Source: Cyclobacteriaceae bacterium (lineage in GTDB: Bacteria; Bacteroidota; Bacteroidia; Cytophagales; Cyclobacteriaceae). Taken from it: DNA of 64,000 nt. Position numbers and translations under genes: made by a program. The notes under the pieces were generated by a model that worked only from the letters and a program-made list of their open reading frames with translations, was not told the DNA's origin and did not search any database. The DNA lies in assembly GCA_016786495.1 (NCBI GenBank), contig JAEUUJ010000005.1:1-64000 (forward strand), in the 5' to 3' direction. Position 1 is the first letter of the stretch. Each line of letters begins with the position of its first letter. Positions 59,773-64,000 of this stretch are shown piece by piece.

Positions 59773-59823
59773 GTGTTAAACTTACGTTTTTTAAGTTTTG
59801 ATTGGAAGTAATAAATTAGAAGG

Positions 59824-60174
59824 GTGAAGCAGGATAAGGAACAAGATAAAATCATCGTATTCCGCGAGTATGAAAACTCAATAGACGCTCACGTAGCCAA
59901 AACCAAACTGGACGCTTACGATGTACCGTGTTTTCTGACGCAGGAAAATCTCAACACCCTCATGGCTCAGAATCCGTTCCTCTTCCGGATTAAACTCCAC
60001 ATTTTTGAAAAAGATACGGTACAGGTCAGGAAGGTTCTTGACGAGCTTTTTGATTACGATTCGCCCATAACGTGTCCGCATTGCGGATCATCAGAAATCA
60101 TCTATGCCGAAAGCAGAAAGGATTTAACAAAATTGCAGCCGTTGCCTTTTCAGTCCTGCTTCATTTGCCCATGA
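59824..60174 (+). CDS. DUF2007 domain protein, apparently frameshifted before its second zinc-ribbon half
   Basis: 116 residues from GTG 59824. The DUF2007 domain (IIVFREYENSIDAHVAKTKL, then AYDVPCFLTQENLNTLMAQN) is followed by CPHCGSSEIIYAESRK, the first half of a zinc ribbon. The frame ends at TGA 60172. The missing half is in another frame: from 60126 it reads NKIAAVAFSVLLHLP, then MKAKEVHHCLDCKTEF and TAA at 60219-60221. One extra T in the TTT run at 60123-60125 would restore a full-length CDS ending at 60221. It is either a recent mutation or a sequence error. Confidence 0.8.
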   Translation: MKQDKEQDKIIVFREYENSIDAHVAKTKLDAYDVPCFLTQENLNTLMAQNPFLFRIKLHIFEKDTVQVRKVLDELFDYDSPITCPHCGSSEIIYAESRKDLTKLQPLPFQSCFICP

Positions 60175-60306
60175 AAGCCAAAGAGGTACACCACTGCCTC
60201 GACTGCAAAACCGAGTTCTAAGATTTCATCAAATCTTAACATCTGCTGCCCGCCTAACGCTTGTTATCAATTGGGAGGTCTTTATTTTCGTTGATAACCG
60301 AAGTTT

Positions 60307-60813
60307 ATGGGCGCAAAAATTATTGTCGGGGTAATGGGTCCGGGTGAAACGGCAACTCCCGAGCAAAACGAACGTGCATTTGAATTGGGCGCAGCGATAG
60401 CCAAACAAGGCTGGGTGCTGCTAACGGGGGGTCGGGCATTCGGAGTCATGGAATCTTCTATGCGCGGAGCCTCCGCCCACAACGGGCTCACCATTGGCAT
60501 TTTACCCGGTGATACCGGACAAGCGTCATCACCTTATGCACAAATCCGGATTGTAACCGGAATGGGCAGCGCCCGGAACAACATCAATGTATTAACAAGT
60601 CATGTAATCGTGGTTTGCGGAATGGCCTCCGGCACCGCATCGGAGGTGGCACTGGCCCTAAGGGCCAACAAACGCGTGATCTTTTTGAACCAGGACGAAC
60701 TCACCGTTGAATTCTTCAAAAAGCTGGGCACACACCGCGTGGTTGCTGTGGAGTCAGTGGATGAAGTCATTGAGCAAATCAACGACTTCATTTCCCTGAA
60801 ACAGATTGTTTGA
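60307..60813 (+). CDS. TIGR00725 family protein (SLOG superfamily)
   Basis: 168 residues. IIVGVMGPGETATPEQNERA, VLLTGGRAFGVMESSMRGAS, IVTGMGSARNNINVLTSHVI and VVCGMASGTASEVALALRAN are the nucleotide-pocket loops of the Rossmann-like LOG/DprA (SLOG) fold. Relatives are annotated as lysine decarboxylase-like but have no such activity shown; some SLOG proteins sense or cleave nucleotide derivatives. The function is unknown. It converges on the OmpA-type gene with no gap. Confidence 0.87.
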   Translation: MGAKIIVGVMGPGETATPEQNERAFELGAAIAKQGWVLLTGGRAFGVMESSMRGASAHNGLTIGILPGDTGQASSPYAQIRIVTGMGSARNNINVLTSHVIVVCGMASGTASEVALALRANKRVIFLNQDELTVEFFKKLGTHRVVAVESVDEVIEQINDFISLKQIV

Positions 60814-62574
60814 TTACTTCTTTACGACTGTAAACTCCACCCGTCTGTTGTTGGCGCGGCCGGCCTCAGTGTCATTCGTATCAATGGGCTTGCTTTCGCC
60901 ATAACCGTGAGCTGTCAGGCGGAACCCATCAATGCCCTGGCTTACAATGTAATCCACGACCGATTGAGAACGTCCCTGTGAAAGGTTAAGGTTGTAATCG
61001 TCTGAGCCCTTGCTGTCGGTATGGCCCTCGATTTCAATTTCAACGGTAGGATTGCTCTTCAAAAATTCCACCACCTTATTCAGTTCCACAAACGACTCGC
61101 TCTTCAGGGTCGTTTTATCAAAATCGAAATAGATGTTCTTCAGGCGTACCGTTAAGCCAACTTCAATCGGCTGCAAATACAGATCTTTAATAACGGGAGT
61201 TGTCTCTTCGTCCACCACTTCCGAGCTGTCGGTTGCATTCAGGTAGCCTTCCGCGGAAGCGGTAAGCCGGTAGGTTCCCAGGGCTTTAATCTCTTGTTCG
61301 TAGCGTCCTTCCGTGGCAGGCATTTTGAAATTAATACGCTTGTCATTTTTCAATACCGCATCAACCTTTGCCGTGATGGGCTTATTTGTTTTACTGTCGT
61401 ATACCGTTCCGGTAAGCAGCAACTTCTTTGCGATCGGTGTTAAATAGACGTCAACCACAACCGTTGTATCGTTTCCAAGGTCAGCCGGGAGTGTAAGCGC
61501 AATATCTTTAGGCAAATATCCCTGCTGGGATGCATTTATCGTATACGATGTTACTTCCGGAATCCGGGTTTCAAATTTCCCTGCAACGGACGACTTCAGG
61601 TTCGTTGGTTTATTCTGCCCGGGTGTAACCACGAGGTTCACCGGAATGGGTTGCTGGCTTTTCTCGTTGTAGGTGGTTCCGGTGATCATGATTTTAATGT
61701 CACGCGGAATAAGTTTGAAGATATCAAGATTACCTCCGTCAAGCGTGCTGTTCGCGCGGCTGTTAAATACGTGACCTTCTTTGTCGATACAAAAATAAAA
61801 TTCGTCAGCCGCGGTATTGATGGGCGACCCCATGTTCACAGGCGTGCTCCAGTTCTGCCAGGTGTCGTCCAGACGTGTCGTCTTGTATATGTCTGCCTTT
61901 CCCTTGCGGCCGGGAGCATTGCGATCGCTGGCGAAATATAATGTCTTGTCATCCACCGAAATAAACGGACCGAAGTCATCGTCACGCGTTGAGATGTTCA
62001 ACCGCTTGGGTGCAGTCCACTTGCCATCGGCCTCGAGGTTACTTACATAGAGTTGGCTCCGCGGGCCCTGCGGAGTGGTGCCAAAGAAAATAATCATGTG
62101 TTTTCCGTCCGAAGAAAGACTGGCTCCATAAAACTTGCCTTTGTTCAGTTCTTTAAAGTTGGGAACATCGAGCTCGCGAATTGAATTGCCGGTGATGAGT
62201 GAAAAACCTTTCGAATCTTTACCCCGACCTCCTTTGATGAAAAGTGATCCGTCTGGCAATGCGCTGAACACCTGATTGCTATGATGGATATTGAAAGGCG
62301 CCTGAAGATGTTTGGCGGTAGTCCATTCACCCTTGTCATCAAGTGTCGACATCCAAATGTCGTCACTGCCTTCCTTCCCAAACGTATTCTCCGGATGGTT
62401 ATGAACAAAGAAGTATAGCTTCTTGCCATCTTGTGAGATAATCGGAGCAGCCTCATGATAATGCGTATTGATTCCCTTACCGAGCTTGACTAACTCGTAC
62501 CGGGGAGCAAAATCCTGGGCGGCCAATGAAAGACTGAAGATTAAAGCAACTGCAAGAAGAACTTTTTGTTTCAT
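60814..62574 (-). CDS. OmpA-family protein with PD40 propeller and CRD domains
   Basis: 586 residues. A signal peptide ends in SLAAQ. A WD40-like/PD40 propeller (about 25-290; YHEAAPIISQDGKKLYFFVH, KTLYFASDRNAPGRKGKADI) is followed by three carboxypeptidase-regulatory-like or CRD beta domains (about 295-460). The C-terminal OmpA domain has IYFDFDKTTLKSESFVELNK, IEGHTDSKGSDDYNLNLSQG and GYGESKPIDTND, with the Asp and Arg that bind peptidoglycan. It anchors to the cell wall in the periplasm. The layout resembles PorE of the T9SS but lacks its TPR head, so I leave the role open. Confidence 0.92.
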   Translation of the reverse strand: MKQKVLLAVALIFSLSLAAQDFAPRYELVKLGKGINTHYHEAAPIISQDGKKLYFFVHNHPENTFGKEGSDDIWMSTLDDKGEWTTAKHLQAPFNIHHSNQVFSALPDGSLFIKGGRGKDSKGFSLITGNSIRELDVPNFKELNKGKFYGASLSSDGKHMIIFFGTTPQGPRSQLYVSNLEADGKWTAPKRLNISTRDDDFGPFISVDDKTLYFASDRNAPGRKGKADIYKTTRLDDTWQNWSTPVNMGSPINTAADEFYFCIDKEGHVFNSRANSTLDGGNLDIFKLIPRDIKIMITGTTYNEKSQQPIPVNLVVTPGQNKPTNLKSSVAGKFETRIPEVTSYTINASQQGYLPKDIALTLPADLGNDTTVVVDVYLTPIAKKLLLTGTVYDSKTNKPITAKVDAVLKNDKRINFKMPATEGRYEQEIKALGTYRLTASAEGYLNATDSSEVVDEETTPVIKDLYLQPIEVGLTVRLKNIYFDFDKTTLKSESFVELNKVVEFLKSNPTVEIEIEGHTDSKGSDDYNLNLSQGRSQSVVDYIVSQGIDGFRLTAHGYGESKPIDTNDTEAGRANNRRVEFTVVKK

Positions 62575-62591
62575 ATCAGGGGTTGGTTCGA

Positions 62592-63020
62592 TTAATAAAA
62601 TCCTCGTCCACTCATGTAAATCCCTAACAGGATCAAAAGGAAAGCGATCAGGTTAAAAATAAATACACGTTTGTGTTTGGCTGCGGCAGTCGGCAGTTTT
62701 TTTGACGTAATACGCGCCATCGTAATCAACACAACCGCGATGAGCATGATGGTAAGGTGCTCCACAGTCCAGTACCGGGTAAGACTGTCTTTCATGGTTG
62801 TTTCGCCAAATCGCACTTGCGGACTAACTACATACAGGATCAAGCCCAGTAGCAGTTGAATATGCGTGGATATGAACAGCGACAGGTTGAGTTTATTGTC
62901 GGTATTCGTGTAGTCCTTTTTGCCCAGCCAGCCGGCCAGCGAGGTGACGATCACCACAATTAATAAAATGAGTACAACAAACCGGAGGTAGGAGTGTGTC
63001 GTGAGTAACGCTTGATACAT
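62592..63020 (-). CDS. four-span membrane protein, cytochrome-b-like
   Basis: 142 residues with four spans: FVVLILLIVVIVTSLAGWLG, LFISTHIQLLLGLILYVVSP, LTIMLIAVVLITMARIT and RVFIFNLIAFLLILLGIYM. Histidines near spans one and two (TTHSYLRF, THIQ) and in VEHLTI and KHKRVF sit where heme ligands could be, which explains the usual cytochrome-b label; heme binding is not proven. It lies 17 bp upstream of the OmpA-type gene on the same strand. Confidence 0.75.
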   Translation of the reverse strand: MYQALLTTHSYLRFVVLILLIVVIVTSLAGWLGKKDYTNTDNKLNLSLFISTHIQLLLGLILYVVSPQVRFGETTMKDSLTRYWTVEHLTIMLIAVVLITMARITSKKLPTAAAKHKRVFIFNLIAFLLILLGIYMSGRGFY

Positions 63021-63105
63021 AGGAGTAGATTTTACTTCGATTATAGTGTTGGACCCGAAAGTTACGAAGCATACCCCTGCTTTCGAAATAATCTTTAAAA
63101 AGCTA

Positions 63106-63113
63106 TATTTTTG
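63106..63113 (+). promoter_or_regulatory. -7-like promoter box before the channel homologue
   Basis: TATTTTTG matches TAnnTTTG and lies 15 bp before the ATG. A TTTC at 63081-63084, about 21 bp further up, could be a weak -33 element. Confidence 0.5.
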
Positions 63114-63128
63114 ACAATTCCCTAAACC

Positions 63129-64000
63129 ATGAAGCGATTTATCCCACTTTTAGTGCTGATTTTGACTCCATTCCTGCTTTTCGCGCAGGACGACTCAGAA
63201 CCCCGGCCCGACACCGTGACCATTGGCGCCTACACGATCAGTATTCACGACATCGATTTCCACAACAAGGAATACACAACCCGATTTTGGTTATGGGTTC
63301 TGTATAATAATAATGACAAGTTCGATTTTCCCAATCAGCTCGACATCCCCAACGCGAAATCAATCGACAAGCCAGAGGTGATTTCAGATACCGTAGATAA
63401 TCGCGTGTGGCAGTTGATGAAAATGAAATGCGTGATGAAACAAAACTGGAAGGTGAAGGACTTCCCGTTTGATCAGCAACGTCTGGTGTTACATGTAGAG
63501 AACTCAATTTATGACCGGAACAGCCTCGTGTTCGTTCCGGATGAACTGGGAAGTACGTACGACCGCGAGCTTACGCTTGACGGCTGGAAAATCACAGACT
63601 TCAAAGTGACCACGAGCAACAGTGAGTACACTACCGTGTTCGGTGACCCGAGCAGCGACATGCTGCATTCGGAATACGCGTCATTCAACATTGAGATCGA
63701 CATTGAACGGAACGCATGGGGCTTGTTCATGAAAATTTTTATTGGCATGTACATTGCGTTCATGATTTCGGTGCTCAGCTTTACAACACAACCGACAGAA
63801 CTCGAACCCCGGTTTGGATTACCGGTGGGCGGCTTGTTTGCTGCCGTGGGTAACAAATACATTATTGACTCGCTCCTGCCCGAGTCATCGGCCTTCACGC
63901 TGGTAGACTCGTTGCATGCTGCAACATTCCTCGCCATTTTCTCAACCCTGTTGGTGTCGGCCGTTTCGCTGCGGTTCCATTATAAGGGCAATGTAAATAC
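63129..64000 (+). CDS. pentameric ligand-gated ion channel homologue, 5' part
   Basis: 290 codons are visible and the gene runs off the window. A signal peptide (RFIPLLVLILTPFLLFAQ) is followed by about 175 residues of beta-rich extracellular domain. WKVKDFPFDQQRLVLHVENS at residues 107-126 is the Pro-loop of pLGICs (the Cys-loop without cysteines, as in GLIC and ELIC). Span M1 is about 198-217 (IFIGMYIAFMISVLSF), M2 about 229-247 after EPRFGLPVGGLFAAV, and M3 about 259-282 after the LPESSAF loop; M4 would be outside. It should form a gated ion channel; ligand and ion are unknown. Confidence 0.8.
   Translation, partial: MKRFIPLLVLILTPFLLFAQDDSEPRPDTVTIGAYTISIHDIDFHNKEYTTRFWLWVLYNNNDKFDFPNQLDIPNAKSIDKPEVISDTVDNRVWQLMKMKCVMKQNWKVKDFPFDQQRLVLHVENSIYDRNSLVFVPDELGSTYDRELTLDGWKITDFKVTTSNSEYTTVFGDPSSDMLHSEYASFNIEIDIERNAWGLFMKIFIGMYIAFMISVLSFTTQPTELEPRFGLPVGGLFAAVGNKYIIDSLLPESSAFTLVDSLHAATFLAIFSTLLVSAVSLRFHYKGNVN

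Noticed and set aside
60814-62574. Assignment of the OmpA-PD40 protein as T9SS component PorE
   Set aside because: The propeller, CRD-like and OmpA parts fit, but the TPR head is missing and many OmpA-PD40 paralogues exist in this phylum, so a specific name is not supported.
1-64000. Defence island, prophage, CRISPR, integrative element or secondary-metabolite cluster
   Set aside because: No nuclease/helicase defence sets, integrase, transposase, direct-repeat array, PKS or NRPS domain was found on either strand; the gene mix is core chromosome plus small envelope genes.

Overview
The window is a stretch of ordinary chromosome from a member of the Bacteroidota, most likely the order Cytophagales. 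Four things point there. One protein ends in a type IX secretion (T9SS) sorting domain. Several proteins belong to families typical of this phylum (DUF4199, DUF4252, BatA, AraC with an HMA-like head, LytTR regulator with a TPR histidine kinase). There are few recognisable Shine-Dalgarno sequences. TAnnTTTG-type -7 promoter boxes lie just upstream of rpsT and pheT. About 75 genes are packed with gaps mostly under 150 bp, and many neighbours overlap by 1-4 bases. I see no tRNA, rRNA, CRISPR array, prophage, transposase or integrase. No gene-free stretch exceeds 300 bases; the largest is 233 bases, upstream of ssb.

Layout. 1-1304: 3' part of an asparagine synthetase. 1322-10128: a long minus-strand block that begins with a TPR/LytS-type histidine kinase and LytTR regulator. 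It is followed by two related lipoproteins, a 14-repeat GloVer protein with a T9SS tail, a lipocalin-like lipoprotein, a 50-residue amphipathic mini-protein and a coiled periplasmic protein. 10252-18413: HMA-AraC regulator, amidohydrolase, TerB-like protein, ACP phosphodiesterase, ankyrin protein, a 1054-residue propeller histidine kinase and ThiL. 18549-25344: methylmalonyl-CoA epimerase, A-type Fe-S carrier, RidA, a MORN/TonB gene that looks frameshifted, aminopeptidase P and a phospholipase C/nuclease-like protein. 25435-34208: housekeeping core (rpsT, radC, pheT, a coiled-coil gene, zapA, rny, GNAT). 34295-45406: TPR and bestrophin-like membrane pair, PAP2-like phosphatase, PhyH dioxygenase, SDR, and an operon of BatA, a catalytically dead dihydroorotase homologue, two DUF4199 proteins and a GT2, with a second GT2 60 bp further on. 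45563-52213: a short SSB flanked by two palindromic repeats, small lipoproteins, a Tat-exported GH36-like enzyme, a Crp/Fnr regulator and a cupin. 52210-56093: an ECF sigma factor / anti-sigma-like gene / two DUF4252 proteins, then an ABC-2 exporter. 56092-64000: sulfotransferase, a large VWA protein, a broken DUF2007/zinc-ribbon gene, a TIGR00725 (SLOG) protein, an OmpA-PD40 protein and, running off the end, a gene whose product resembles a pentameric ligand-gated ion channel.

The points most worth following are these: the channel homologue at 63129; the dihydroorotase homologue that has lost its metal ligands (42147-43406); the coiled-coil protein next to zapA as a possible divisome partner; the 50-residue amphipathic ORF; the surface-protein cluster next to the LytTR system; and two separate single-base frameshifts. 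Both frameshifts would be repaired by one extra T in a T run, so sequencing error has to be excluded before any biology is claimed.
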